This document shows, in pieces, positions 1 through 8,682 of a DNA stretch of 64,000 nucleotides. The notes under the pieces are model-generated. The model worked only from the letters and a program-made list of their open reading frames with translations, was not told the origin of the DNA and did no database searches. The position numbers and the translations under genes are program-made. The DNA comes from Cupriavidus necator (GTDB lineage: Bacteria; Pseudomonadota; Gammaproteobacteria; Burkholderiales; Burkholderiaceae), in the NCBI GenBank assembly GCA_022041995.1, contig CP074382.1:706894-770893 (forward strand), written 5' to 3'. Position 1 is the first letter of the stretch. Each line of letters opens with the position of its first letter.

Positions 1-787
1 TTCCCACACTTGCATGGACTGCCGCTTCAAGCCCATCCAGCGCCATATTCGCGATGACGGGCGAGATAACTCCCCCTTGGGGTGTACCCGCCCGCGACTC
101 GAACAGAGTTCCCTCATCGATATATCCGGCCTGAAGCCACTTTCGCAGAACCCCCTTATCCATCGGTACGTTCTCCAGGAACCAGGAATGACTGAAGTTG
201 TCGAAACAGCCTCGAATGTCACCCTCCAGAACCCATTCTGGCGAGGCACGCTTAGCCAGAACGTTGAAGCACTGCTCGATGGCATCGGCGGTCGAGCGTC
301 CGGACCGAAAGCCGTAGGAATTGGCATCCGCCAGAGTCTCCGCGACGGGTTCCAGAGCGAGCTTCCATAAAGCCTGCATCGCCCGGCACCGCATACAAGG
401 AATTCCTAACGGACGCTTCTTGCCGTTACTCTTGGGAATGTAAACCCGCCGCAGCGGCATCGCCCGATAGCCGCGATGACGTAGCGACACCATTCCGTTC
501 CATCTGGCCGCCGGGGACGGCCATATCCTGCCATCCACCCCCGGCGTCCTCTTACCGCGATTTTCCGTCACACGCTTCACGGCCAACATCTTGCCGCTAT
601 GCGAGCGGGTCAGCAGACGTTGCAAGGCTTTCACCTTGCCCCATCGGCCTTCCCGGACCACCTTGGCGATACGCACCTGAAGCCGTTTCACCTCTGCCTC
701 AATGTGCGGCCAGTTCGCCTGATCCCACATCTGTGCAGCGTGCGAGGACGCACCAGCTCCCGACACTTTCGCATCGTACGCCGTCAT
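1..787 (-). CDS. ltrA: Group II intron reverse transcriptase/maturase, N-terminal part (open at left edge)
   Basis: Intron-encoded protein that would reverse transcribe the intron and help it splice. The visible N-terminal part carries the RT-0 to RT-4 type segments, including TPGVDG, YIPKSNGKKRPLGIP, SYGFRSGRS, GDIRGCFD and GTPQGGVISP. The YADD catalytic box lies beyond the edge but is seen in the second copy. The start at 787 gives MTAYDAKVSG; an upstream in-frame start near 943 is possible. The reading frame is uninterrupted here, unlike in the second copy, so this copy may be the active one. Confidence 0.88.
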   Translation of the reverse strand, partial: MTAYDAKVSGAGASSHAAQMWDQANWPHIEAEVKRLQVRIAKVVREGRWGKVKALQRLLTRSHSGKMLAVKRVTENRGKRTPGVDGRIWPSPAARWNGMVSLRHRGYRAMPLRRVYIPKSNGKKRPLGIPCMRCRAMQALWKLALEPVAETLADANSYGFRSGRSTADAIEQCFNVLAKRASPEWVLEGDIRGCFDNFSHSWFLENVPMDKGVLRKWLQAGYIDEGTLFESRAGTPQGGVISPVIANMALDGLEAAVHASVG

Positions 788-1397
788 CTGCTTTCCCTCG
801 TATAACGGTTGGTCAAAGTTCTCTCGCCATGAATGACCCTGCGGAAGTCTGCCCACTTTCGTGTCGGGCAATGTTGCAGCCCGTATCCCGGCCATTACAG
901 CCGGGCGTTCGCTTTCTCCGCATTCCTTTACCCACCGTGCCAACAGCGTTCCTTACGGTTCGCCTGCCGTCACCGGCAGCATGATGGGCTTACCCTGTTC
1001 CGCATGAATCTCCGAGCGGGGCGGACCCTTCCTCTTCGCCGGCGGCTGGTTGTCCATGGTGGTCCAGTCTTCGAAGACCACTCCTCACCGCATACCGTTT
1101 TGGTTCAAGCCTGTCAGCACGTTTGGCTTGTCAAAGATCACGACGTTTATCAGAAGTTCACATATGTTGGTCGTACCCACTCATCCCTTGCTCCTCTCCG
1201 CCTTCGTGCTGGCAGATTCCGCTTCGCCTCGCGGCTGGGCGTACCGGTTATCCGGCGGCTACGTTGTCCCCAGAGCTTCACACCGAGCTGTTACCGGCTC
1301 CGCATGTCTGGGTAGGGAACGGTTGATGGAACAACCGGTTTCGTCAGGCCATACGTTCTCCTGTGAAACAGAAATTCAGGCGACTTGCAGGTCGCAC
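1..1397 (-). mobile_element. Group II intron copy A, 5' part, running off the left edge
   Basis: The minus strand begins at 1397 with GTGCGAC, which fits the GUGYG 5' end of group II introns. About 600 nt of non-coding ribozyme sequence follow, then the reverse transcriptase gene. The stretch matches the copy at 47939-50655 essentially base for base, apart from an ISAzo13 present only in that copy. Sequence similarity to the second copy stops exactly at 1397, which fixes the 5' splice boundary. The 3' half with domains V and VI lies outside the window. Confidence 0.9.
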
Positions 1398-1439
1398 GAA
1401 GACATTTTTCGCGATGTCCACCCCGACCGTTGTGCGCAT
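1398..1439 (-). pseudogene. IS110-family transposase, 5' exon of an intron-interrupted gene
   Basis: Reading minus from 1439 gives MRTTVGVDIAKNVF, the start of an IS110 (DEDD) transposase. It is cut by the group II intron directly after the Phe codon. The conserved continuation (QVHG...) should resume after the intron, to the left of the window. The IS110 non-coding leader would lie at about 1440-1560, where IS1595 has inserted. Confidence 0.85.
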
Positions 1440-1561
1440 CATTTCGAACCCTCCGCTGAAGGAAGTCAGTGATCTTCCTCATTCTGGCCACATTGATGCC
1501 GTCCGAATGTGAGGAATCGCTCATTTCTCGGCTCACCTCCGGTAGGTGGGGGCGTTCATTC

Positions 1562-2672
1562 CATGCTTATCCGGTTGTCTCCCAAGCCCTCTACCGATAG
1601 TATGTTGGTCATCTGTGCCACCCCGGGGCAACCATGGTTATTGACGTGCTTGACCGAGGCGATCTGCCGTTTCCGGGCTCGCTGCCGGAGTTTCAGCGGA
1701 TGTTTCCAGACGAAGCGGCATGCATGGCCTACCTTGAGCGCGCTCGATGGAGCGATGGGTTCATTTGTGACCACTGTGGCTTGCTTGGTGAGCCGTACCG
1801 CTTTGCCAATCGCCCCGGCGTTTTCCGTTGTCGCCATTGCACACGCGACACGAGCCTCACTGCTGGCACCGTCATGGAGCGCACGCACACACCGCTGTCG
1901 GTTTGGTTCTGGGCGGCGTAACTGGTCGCCAGTCAGACACCTGGCATGTCGGCCGTTCAGTTCCAGCGCCAACTCGGCCTGTCGCGTTACGAGACCGCCT
2001 TCCAGATACTCCACAAGTTGCGCGCCGGCATGGTGCGCCCCGACCAGGATCGGATCGGTGGCAAGCCTGAGGAACACGTCGAGGCCGATGAGGCCTACGT
2101 CGGTGGGCGTACTCGCGGCAAAGGCAGGGGCGTGCACGACATGGTTCTTGTGGCCGGCGCTGTCGAGGTTCGGCAACGCAAACTTGCCGGCAGCCGCAAC
2201 AAACGCAAGAGCGGACGGTATGCCGGACGAGTTCGGCTCGCTCTGGTTCCTGACCGAAGTGCCCGGTCGCTGGGCGGATTCATCGAGCGTACCGTTGCAC
2301 CCGGCGCAACCATCATCACCGACGACTGGAACGGTTATGCCAAGCTGGGCGAGCGCGGCTATGGCCATATCGCCATCGCGCAGCGCGGTGAGATGCAAGT
2401 GACCGAATCCTTCCTGCCGATCATTCACCTTGTGTTCTCCAATCTCAAGACCTGGCTGCGCGGAATTCATCACGGTGTCAGCCCGCAGCACCTGCAAGCC
2501 TATCTCAACGAATTCACCTTCCGCTTCAACCGTCGTTTCTATCCCTTCAATGCATTTCGCTCCCTGCTCGGCATCGCTGGTGACGTCACCGCGCCGACCT
2601 ATGCCGAGCTCTATGCCAAAAAATCCCTACCCACTATATCTAGTAGGTTTGGGAGCTAACCGGATAAGCACG
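1562..2672 (+). mobile_element. IS1595-family insertion sequence, 1111 bp
   Basis: Terminal inverted repeats run inward from CATGCTTATCCGGTT on the left and CGTGCTTATCCGGTT on the right (complement). An 8-bp target duplication GTTCATTC lies at 1554-1561 and 2673-2680; 8 bp is the usual duplication for IS1595. The element sits in the upstream part of the IS110 copy at 1398. Its transposase gene is broken, so it cannot move unaided. Confidence 0.88.
1634..2659 (+). pseudogene. IS1595-family transposase with in-frame stop
   Basis: The N-terminal part has a zinc ribbon (CDHCG ... CRHC), and the C-terminal part is an ISXO2-like DDE domain with EADEAYVGG and TDDWNGY. The frame stays open from 1634 to 2659 except for one TAA at 1919-1921, after VWFWAA; relatives have a Tyr codon there (WFWAAYLV). 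This is a nonsense change, not an indel. An internal start at 1946 could only give a protein without the zinc ribbon. Confidence 0.88.
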
Positions 2673-2698
2673 GTTCATTCCATTTGTCGCGTCAGCCG

Positions 2699-3177
2699 CT
2701 AGTGTCCTGTTCCGCTAATACGTGAACAAAGTCGATGCAACTTCTCGAGAATCGAGTCCGCAGTGGCAGTCCAGCGAAACGGCTGGCAGTTCGTGTTGTA
2801 CGCGGTGACGAAATGGTCGATGCGTTGGACCAACTGCTTGACGCTGGTGAACGAGCCGCGACGGATGGCCTTATCGGTAATCAGCGAGAAGAAGCGTTCG
2901 ACCTGATTGAGCCAGGAACTGTAAGTCGGGATGAAGTGCATGTGCCAACGCGGGCGCGCTGCCAGCCAGGCCTTGATCTTCGGGTGGCTGTGCGTGGCGT
3001 AGTTGTCGGCGATGCAGTGAATATCCGATCTCTCGCAAGAACGACAGGAACTCCTGGTGACGATGGCGCGGTTTGCAACGAGCCAGCACGGCTCCATTCA
3101 GGACGTTCAGCGCGGCAAACAGCGTAGTGGTGCCATGACGTTTGTAGTCGTGCGTGACACCCTCAACGTATCCGAAT
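2699..3177 (-). pseudogene. IS630-family transposase, C-terminal half (split by IS256)
   Basis: DDE superfamily segment: LGFGYVEGVTHDYKRHGTT, then KPRHRHQEFLSFLRE, then in another frame CIADNYATHSHP and YSSWLNQVERFF (second Asp and final Glu regions). Roughly 25 bases appear to be missing between the two frames compared with usual IS630 proteins, so the gene was already dead. The N-terminal half resumes at 4629 beyond the IS256 insertion. Confidence 0.85.
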
Positions 3178-3186
3178 CCCAGGGGT

Positions 3187-4619
3187 GAGCTAAAGTCGAA
3201 AGTGGTGTACGGGCGGGGAATTTGAGGCGCGGAGTAGAGGGCGGTGGAGCTTTCCGCTGAGAATCTGATTGTCGAGATCGGAAACCAGCACACAAGAAAA
3301 CTCCACCATGAGCAAGGATAAATGTAAAGAAGCAGTCGGTCTATCGGAAATCGGGCTTGGGCTCGAGGAGCTGATCAGGCGCGGGGCCCGGCGGGTCATC
3401 CAGGAGGCGATTGAAGTGGAGCTGGCAGAGCTGCTTGAGCAGTTCAGTAACGTCAAGACCTTGAGCGGCCAGCGCGCCGTGGTTCGCAATGGCTACCTCC
3501 CGGAGCGAGAGGTGCTGACGGGTGCCGGACCGATTGCCGTGAAGGTGCCCAAGGTGCGCGACCGGTCCGGGTCTGGCGTGAAGTTCAACTCGGCGATCGT
3601 GCCGCCATATGTGAGGAAGTCACCACGGGTGAGTGCGGCGCTGCCCTGGCTGTATCTGAAGGGAATCTCGACAGGCGACATGAGCGAGGCGCTGTCGGTG
3701 CTGCTGGGCGAAGATGCCAAAGGGCTATCGGCCAACGTGGTGAGCCGATTGAAGGCGCAGTGGGCAGACGAGCATGCACGCTGGAATCAGCGTGATCTGT
3801 CGGCGGCGCGCTATGTGTATTGGTGGGTGGACGGCATCCACACGGGTCTGCGCAGCGAGGGCTCGGACGGGCAATGCCTGCTGGTGATCATCGGCGTCAC
3901 GCCCGACGGCAGGAAGGAGCGCGTGGCGATCGGTGACGGCTATCGGGAATCGAAGGCATCGTGGGCGGAAGTACTGTTGGATCTGAAATCCCGCGGCCTG
4001 CAGGCTGGCCCGCTGGCGGCGGTCGGCGATGGCGCCATGGGATTCTGGGCTGCCCTGGAGGAGGTGTTCCCAGCCACGCGCGCCCAGCGTTGCTGGTTCC
4101 ACAAGATGGGCAATGTCCTGAACGCCTTGCCAAAATCCCAGCACGGCCGCGCCAAGGCAGATCTGCAGGCGATTTGGATGGCGGCCACCCGCGCAGATGC
4201 CTTTGCTGCCTTCGATCGCTTTGTGACGATCTACGGTGCCAAGTACCCCAAGGCCGCCGGCGTGCTCACCAAAGATCGAGACACCCTGTTGACGTTCTAC
4301 GACTTCCCGGCCGAGCACTGGCAGCACATTCGCACGACGAACGCGATTGAGTCGACCTTCGCGACTGTGCGTCACCGCACGACGCGCACGCGAAATTGTG
4401 TGTCACGAGCGACCTTCCTTGGCTTGGCCTTCAAGCTGATCGAGGAAGCCGAGAAAACCTGGCGCCGCATCAACGGTGCCGAACATATCGAACTGCTCCT
4501 GAAGGGCATCCCCTTCAAGGACGGTGCGCCGGCGCAAGACAATCCGCCGGATCAGCAGAAACTCGTCGCCTGACGACCGGCCACGATCAACCTTCGTACA
4601 CCAGATTTGACTTTATCTC
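3187..4619 (+). mobile_element. IS256-family insertion sequence, 1433 bp
   Basis: Imperfect terminal inverted repeats begin GAGCTAAAGTCGAAAG (left) and GAGATAAAGTCAAATC (right, complement). A 9-bp target duplication CCCAGGGGT lies at 3178-3186 and 4620-4628. It is inserted in the IS630 gene; deleting element plus one duplication rejoins the IS630 reading LPLG-FGYVEG. The transposase is intact, so the element may be functional. Confidence 0.93.
3308..4573 (+). CDS. IS256-family (mutator type) transposase
   Basis: DDE transposase of about 421 residues, a normal length for IS256. The three acidic residues lie in WWVDGIHTG, AVGDGAMGFW and TTNAIESTFATVRHR; the last is the family signature around the catalytic Glu. 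Start chosen at ATG 3308 (MSKDKCKEAVG); an in-frame start at 3269 lies close to the terminal repeat and is less likely. The frame is uninterrupted. A long overlapping minus-strand reading is a shadow. Confidence 0.93.
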   Translation: MSKDKCKEAVGLSEIGLGLEELIRRGARRVIQEAIEVELAELLEQFSNVKTLSGQRAVVRNGYLPEREVLTGAGPIAVKVPKVRDRSGSGVKFNSAIVPPYVRKSPRVSAALPWLYLKGISTGDMSEALSVLLGEDAKGLSANVVSRLKAQWADEHARWNQRDLSAARYVYWWVDGIHTGLRSEGSDGQCLLVIIGVTPDGRKERVAIGDGYRESKASWAEVLLDLKSRGLQAGPLAAVGDGAMGFWAALEEVFPATRAQRCWFHKMGNVLNALPKSQHGRAKADLQAIWMAATRADAFAAFDRFVTIYGAKYPKAAGVLTKDRDTLLTFYDFPAEHWQHIRTTNAIESTFATVRHRTTRTRNCVSRATFLGLAFKLIEEAEKTWRRINGAEHIELLLKGIPFKDGAPAQDNPPDQQKLVA

Positions 4620-4628
4620 CCCAGGGGT

Positions 4629-4928
4629 AGCATCGGCTGCGTGCGCTCCAGTGCCTGGCACTGGCTCTTCTCGTCGACGCACAGAACCAGCGCATTGTCA
4701 GGCGGACTCAGGTACAGACCTACCACGTCGCGCAGCTTCTCGACAAAGAAAGGGTCGGTGGACAGCTTGAAGCTCTCGGTAAGATGAGGCTGCAGCCCGA
4801 AGAGCTGAAGTAGCGCTGCACGCTGCTCTTGGAGATGCCTGTCTCGGCCGCGACGGAACACACGCTCCAGTGTGTCGAGCCGTTGGGCGGCTTGGTATGC
4901 AAAGTGGTTTGGATCAACTGCGCCGGCC
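4629..4928 (-). pseudogene. IS630-family transposase, N-terminal half (frameshifted and 5' truncated)
   Basis: Minus-strand peptide AAETGISKSSVQRYF continues in another frame as LFGLQPHLTESFKLSTD and CVDEKSQCQALERTQP, the first catalytic Asp region of IS630. One C seems lost where relatives read YFQLFGLQP. The 5' end is cut and joined directly to an IS21 istA start at about 4928. Confidence 0.82.
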
Positions 4929-5046
4929 CGGCACGCCGCAAATAGTCCCAAACCGTCGTCGGCGACATGCTCAGCGCACTGGCAATTTCCCGCTTAGATC
5001 GCCCGCACTCAAGGTGCAGACGCAATACCTCTCTGATTTGGCGCAT
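4929..5046 (-). pseudogene. istA: IS21 istA, N-terminal fragment
   Basis: About 40 residues, MRQIREVLRLHLECGRSKR..., the N-terminal helix-turn-helix of an IS21 IstA transposase. The fragment ends abruptly in DYLRRAG and runs into the IS630 relic. The upstream IS21 terminal repeats at 5047-5239 belong to it. Confidence 0.8.
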
Positions 5047-5239
5047 GAATAACCTCTTGTTCGGAAATTGGCATCTCTCGACGAAACGAAATCGTCGAGA
5101 GTGCCATGGTTATCCATCCGGCGGGATTTTCTACCCCCGGCAAGGTGATCGGATTCCCGTAGAATCCATGGCCGCTTTGCCGTGGAATCGCCGGTCGGAT
5201 TCGAGTGGAATCAGTGGTCGGCTTGGCGTGGAATACGCA
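5047..5239 (-). repeat. IS21 terminal region with multiple repeats
   Basis: Reading minus from 5239 the end begins TGCGTATTCCACGCC, and a GATTCCACnnnAA-like unit recurs at about 22-nt spacing (for example around 5229, 5207, 5185 and 5164). IS21 elements carry such repeated IstA-binding sites at their ends. The same kind of end, with different spacer sequence, closes the window at 63994. Confidence 0.65.
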
Positions 5240-5409
5240 GACAATCGTCACGGCACGATTATTGTGACCGGCGACGCTAGAAAAACATCGATCATAATAA
5301 CTATGACTATGCCCCCTCGACAAAGGCAATTTACGCCCGTCAACTTGACAGAGCCAAATTAGCAGATACTTTGTTTTACGGAATGTCAAAAAATGGAGGA
5401 ATGGCTGGA
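5240..5409. other. AT-rich gap downstream of the methyltransferase
   Basis: No gene seen. AT-richer sequence between the IS21 end and the stop of the methyltransferase gene. It marks the change from IS DNA to the low-G+C island. No clear terminator hairpin was found. Confidence 0.4.
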
Positions 5410-6339
5410 TTATTCCGTAGGATAGTTGCTAGAGCCCCGCAACGAAACTGGTGACGTAAAATACTCGTATTTACCCGTCAAAATGCTCTGTGTGAATTGG
5501 AGTCCGTGTTTCCCAAAAATCCAGTCTTCAACCACATAGTTGCCCGTCAGCTCCGTAGGAGACGTCATGTTCCACCCTGGCATTTCAATCCGATTGACGT
5601 GTCTCGGACGAACACCCATCGACTTGACTGCGGTAGCGTCGGCTCCAAGGGGTATACTGTCGAACAAGATTAAAGGAAGACTGTCGCTGTTCGAAAGATC
5701 GATCTTCGTCAACCCGAACTGCTCGACCGAGTTTGCTTTTCTCGAGAGAAACTTCTCAACGGCATGCACATGCGTCGGAATACCCGGATGGGAATCCCAC
5801 TTCGCGTAGAAATCGGAACGAAGAATCTGCCAGTCCGCATATTGCGAGTCGAGATCGCCTCGGTCAAACGAATTGGCATGTCGACACTCGTGCGGAACTG
5901 GATAGCGAGGAATTCCAATAAACGATGTGAAGTTGTGAAATCCGCCCGGCTTAGTCCGTTGCCTCATTTCCCGAAGCAAGGGAATCCACACGTCTTTCGT
6001 CACGAAATGTAGCGACGAGTGCGCCAAAGCTAGGTTATAATTTTCATCCGGTACGAAATCCTCGATCCGTCCCTCGATCACATTGATGTTCAACGAATAA
6101 CGGTCAGCAATCGAACGAAGTTTCTTTACGGCGCTCGAGGAAAGTTCCAAGGCGGTCACCTTGTGTCCCCTGAGCGCAAGAAAGAGCGCATTTCTGCCTT
6201 CACCACATCCGATGTCTATAACAGTCGAGTTTCGTGGTAGAAACTGTTCAATTTCAAATACCTCAACACTCGGTCCGCCCATCGTCCACACTTTCGCGTC
6301 CGAATAACCTTTCTCCCAAAATCGCTCACTGTTGCTCAT
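5410..6339 (-). CDS. Class I SAM-dependent methyltransferase (TehB-like fold)
   Basis: A 309-residue protein with motif I VIDIGCGEGRN near residue 42, motif II VTALELSS, an NLALAHSSLHF segment at motif IV and the post-II loop KPGG. The first 150 residues fit a small-molecule methyltransferase of the TehB/UbiE type. The C-terminal ~150 residues match no domain I recognise. Its ATG overlaps the stop of the upstream radical SAM gene by 4 nt (ATGA), so the two are translationally coupled. Base composition is clearly AT-richer than the surrounding IS DNA, which suggests transfer. Substrate unknown. HemN-like enzymes paired with a methyltransferase are known from cyclopropane formation in natural-product pathways (C10P/C10Q of CC-1065); whether this pair acts that way is inference. 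Confidence 0.85.
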   Translation of the reverse strand: MSNSERFWEKGYSDAKVWTMGGPSVEVFEIEQFLPRNSTVIDIGCGEGRNALFLALRGHKVTALELSSSAVKKLRSIADRYSLNINVIEGRIEDFVPDENYNLALAHSSLHFVTKDVWIPLLREMRQRTKPGGFHNFTSFIGIPRYPVPHECRHANSFDRGDLDSQYADWQILRSDFYAKWDSHPGIPTHVHAVEKFLSRKANSVEQFGLTKIDLSNSDSLPLILFDSIPLGADATAVKSMGVRPRHVNRIEMPGWNMTSPTELTGNYVVEDWIFGKHGLQFTQSILTGKYEYFTSPVSLRGSSNYPTE

Positions 6340-7688
6340 CGTGGAACATACCTTTCTTCCAAGGTTTTCACATGGTTCGAGAAAAGATGGTGCGCGACCA
6401 AATTACTGTATTTGTAACCCTTCTTTGTCAATCGAATTTTGTCATTGGACAGTGGCTCGATGCACCCCTCAGCCTCGAGTGCATCAATCACGTCCGAAAA
6501 ATCGGAATACAGATTCCGGCCAAACTGTGATGAATAGTATGCCCCAGAAAGTTGGTTCAACGTAAGGTTGAGGATGAAATATCTCAAGCGCTCTTCGTAA
6601 GCATCAAGAACAATCCCGTACCTCACCATGCTATGTTCGGTGATTTCGAGGTTCAAATAATCTTCAATGGCCTTGCTGACCTCCTTGAGGTCGACCGCGT
6701 AGTCGAAGCTGTAGTGGTATTTTCCGTTGTAGCTTCTTGCGCCCGCTCCAATTCCGATCATCGGAACGCCGAGAAAGTCGGAAGTCTCTTGGGCGTACGC
6801 GCTGGTATTCTCTGGCAGACGGGTGAACCTAGTGAAGGACTCTTGTCGGTATCCATTCATTTGCATGAACTCGACATTGCTATCGTAAATCGCATACTTG
6901 TTTTGGTCGTCGATGTATCGCTCCCGATGCAATCGCTGCTGCTTATGAATCGCTGTGAGAGGTCGGCTAACTGCGGGATACAGTGAGATAGTCAATGGAC
7001 CTGATGAAACGATGTGGCGGAGCGAATTTTCCCAGCTTTCGTAGGTCTGACCTGAAAGGCCGTAGATGAGATCCAGATTGAAATTTTCGAAACGCTTTCG
7101 GATATTTTCTACCGCAGGGATTGTTGTCGAAACCGGGTATGGGCGACCGCTGGCCTTCAGCTCAGCTGAATCCATGGTTTGGATACCCATACTGATTCGG
7201 TTTACGCCTTGGCTTTTCAAGAAATCGAGAAGTTCCTCGGACATCGAGTCGGGAGAACCTTCGACACATAGCTCAGCAGAGGACGCAATATTTGGGAATC
7301 CATGTTGAATCGATGAAAAAATCTGCCCGAATTGTTTTTCGTTTAGAATAGTCGGGGTTCCGCCGCCAAAATACACAGATACAACAGCCTTCCTTCCGGT
7401 GTACGTCGCATAAAATTTGATTTGATCACATATCTTATCAACATAATTTTGTATTATGTCCTCTGTATGTTGGGTCGTTAGAAATAACGTACAATAGGTA
7501 CACCGGTATCTGCAAAATGGTATATGGATATATATTGAAACTGGCCCACGATCACCGGTGTGCCATACTTCCGTAATACCGATATTATTTAGATCTTTAT
7601 ACGATCTTTTCGAAGGATAACTATATACATACGACTTTAAGTGATTGTTACTTATAGAATGTCGAATTAAATCCGCGATTTGCTGCAT
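6336..7688 (-). CDS. HemN/HemW-like radical SAM enzyme
   Basis: A 450-residue protein with the radical SAM cluster motif CxxxCxxC in PFCRYRCTYC (Cys 59, 63 and 66), preceded by the HemN-type SIYIHIP strand and followed by YFGGGTPT, VEGSPDS, GVNRISMGIQT and LDLIYGLSGQT. The C-terminal part resembles the HemN winged-helix end. ATG 7688 is preferred because GGAG sits 7-10 nt upstream; the alternative at 7700 is a TTG overlapping that site. It lacks the long N-terminal region of true HemN and is not next to porphyrin genes, so coproporphyrinogen oxidation is unlikely. HemW-like heme chaperone, radical methyltransferase or cyclopropanase-like roles remain possible. It is coupled to the methyltransferase downstream. 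Confidence 0.85.
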   Translation of the reverse strand: MQQIADLIRHSISNNHLKSYVYSYPSKRSYKDLNNIGITEVWHTGDRGPVSIYIHIPFCRYRCTYCTLFLTTQHTEDIIQNYVDKICDQIKFYATYTGRKAVVSVYFGGGTPTILNEKQFGQIFSSIQHGFPNIASSAELCVEGSPDSMSEELLDFLKSQGVNRISMGIQTMDSAELKASGRPYPVSTTIPAVENIRKRFENFNLDLIYGLSGQTYESWENSLRHIVSSGPLTISLYPAVSRPLTAIHKQQRLHRERYIDDQNKYAIYDSNVEFMQMNGYRQESFTRFTRLPENTSAYAQETSDFLGVPMIGIGAGARSYNGKYHYSFDYAVDLKEVSKAIEDYLNLEITEHSMVRYGIVLDAYEERLRYFILNLTLNQLSGAYYSSQFGRNLYSDFSDVIDALEAEGCIEPLSNDKIRLTKKGYKYSNLVAHHLFSNHVKTLEERYVPR

Positions 7689-7787
7689 GCTTTTCTCCAA
7701 TCACTTCTGTATTTTGCAAGGATGGATGTGACGCGAAACTTGAAGTTAAGGGTACTCTGACCGGCGAGAGCGCCGAAATATAGAGGG

Positions 7788-7985
7788 CTACTTATGCAAG
7801 AGCGAGTAGAATTGCTGGACGGGAGAGAGTGCCCTACCGCCATCGTTCATCTGGGCTTTGCGAATCAGGCGCAGCTGGTCGAGCGTTAATGTAGGGTCGT
7901 CCATGACGGGGTCATACCCGACGGTCTCGACATACCAGGCCAGGCATTGAGCCTGGCTCATCGTTGTGAAGCCTGGATTGCTCAT
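7788..7985 (-). CDS. Small protein fused to an IS6 transposase tail
   Basis: 65 residues. The N-terminal ~40 (SQAQCLAWYVETVGYDPVMD...) is an unrecognised conserved-looking start. The last ~25 residues (LRLIRKAQMNDGGRALSPVQQFYSL) look like the C-terminus of an IS6-family transposase, compare MIRKGQMVIPKG...QFYSLAI at 37.9 kb. I read it as a small gene whose 3' end was replaced by an IS6 remnant. A similar tail (RALSPVQQFYSL) appears at about 32970. It follows the 8508-7999 gene by 13 nt, so the two probably formed an operon. Confidence 0.5.
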   Translation of the reverse strand: MSNPGFTTMSQAQCLAWYVETVGYDPVMDDPTLTLDQLRLIRKAQMNDGGRALSPVQQFYSLLHK

Positions 7986-7998
7986 AGCGTCTGCTCCT

Positions 7999-8508
7999 TT
8001 ACATTCTCATAGCTGGCGCGTTTTTGGCCGCGTCTTTCCAGAACACATTGAGCTTGCTCAGCTTCTCCTGTGCTGTGCGACAAAATTCGTCGAAGTCGCC
8101 AGGTGAATGCGCCTCCAGACGGTCCACTTCCGTCCGGAGGTGTCCGACCCCCTGTTCGAAATCATCGCGAATGCCCTTCATAACGCCGTGGATCGCGCTG
8201 GATGTGTCGTGGCTGATGACACTCGCCGCTTTGGCGGCATCCTGTGTCTCCTGCAGCGCGCGAAAGCTCGCCACGAAGGCCTTAACAAGTGCCTTCACGG
8301 AAGCGGAAGCCGCGCGCTCTCCGGACACCGAGTCATCCACAACTGCGGCAAAGGCTTGCGTCGTTGCGGCTATCGACTCGACCGCCGTCTGCACGCGCCC
8401 GCGCCGAAATGCCGCGATGGCATCTGCAGGACTTGGCACAACGCCTTTTGGCTCGCTGGCAATCTGGTTGTCGTTCATGTGCTCGGCAATCGTTGTTGTC
8501 ACGATCAT
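7999..8508 (-). CDS. Hypothetical protein, helical
   Basis: Up to 169 residues; the start is likely ATG 8478 (MNDNQIASEP), giving 159. No recognised domain. The sequence is rich in Ala, Ser, Glu and Lys with heptad-like stretches (AAFRRGRVQTAVESIAATTQ; DDFEQGVGHLRTEVDRLEA), suggesting a soluble helical protein. It lies upstream of the small gene at 7985. The upstream side is cut by an IS3 relic, so its promoter may be lost. Confidence 0.6.
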   Translation of the reverse strand: MIVTTTIAEHMNDNQIASEPKGVVPSPADAIAAFRRGRVQTAVESIAATTQAFAAVVDDSVSGERAASASVKALVKAFVASFRALQETQDAAKAASVISHDTSSAIHGVMKGIRDDFEQGVGHLRTEVDRLEAHSPGDFDEFCRTAQEKLSKLNVFWKDAAKNAPAMRM

Positions 8509-8539
8509 GGTCTGTGATGGCTTAGTTCTTGCCGCTGCC

Positions 8540-8682
8540 TATCGGGCATTCGTGCTCTGTGCGCGCAAAAGCTGGGCCTCGATGAACAGCCCGATCTTGG
8601 ACTTCGGGGGAATGCTTGATCTGCTTGTTCATGGCTCCATTCTCGCAAGAGTTGGAGCCTCCTCAAAACCCGGGGCGATTCA
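8540..8682 (-). pseudogene. IS3-family element, left-end remnant
   Basis: Minus from 8682 reads TGAATCGCCCCGGGTTTTGA, an IS2/IS51-type terminal sequence, followed by an orfA start MNKQIKHSPEVQDRAV... that soon runs out. It abuts the group II intron RT fragment at 8683 and so marks a deletion of that intron's 3' part. Confidence 0.65.

Noticed and set aside
1050..1472. Plus-strand frames over 599-1472 that recur at 49857-51003
   Set aside because: The recurrence is due to the duplicated group II intron; the sequence is its non-coding 5' domain.
5047..5239. CRISPR-like array from regularly spaced repeats
   Set aside because: The repeats are degenerate, about 22 nt apart without unique spacers, and sit at the end of an istA gene; they are IS21 terminal repeats.
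6336..7688. Oxygen-independent coproporphyrinogen oxidase (hemN) call
   Set aside because: The radical SAM core matches the superfamily, but the context has no heme genes and the pairing with a methyltransferase points elsewhere, so no heme role is claimed.
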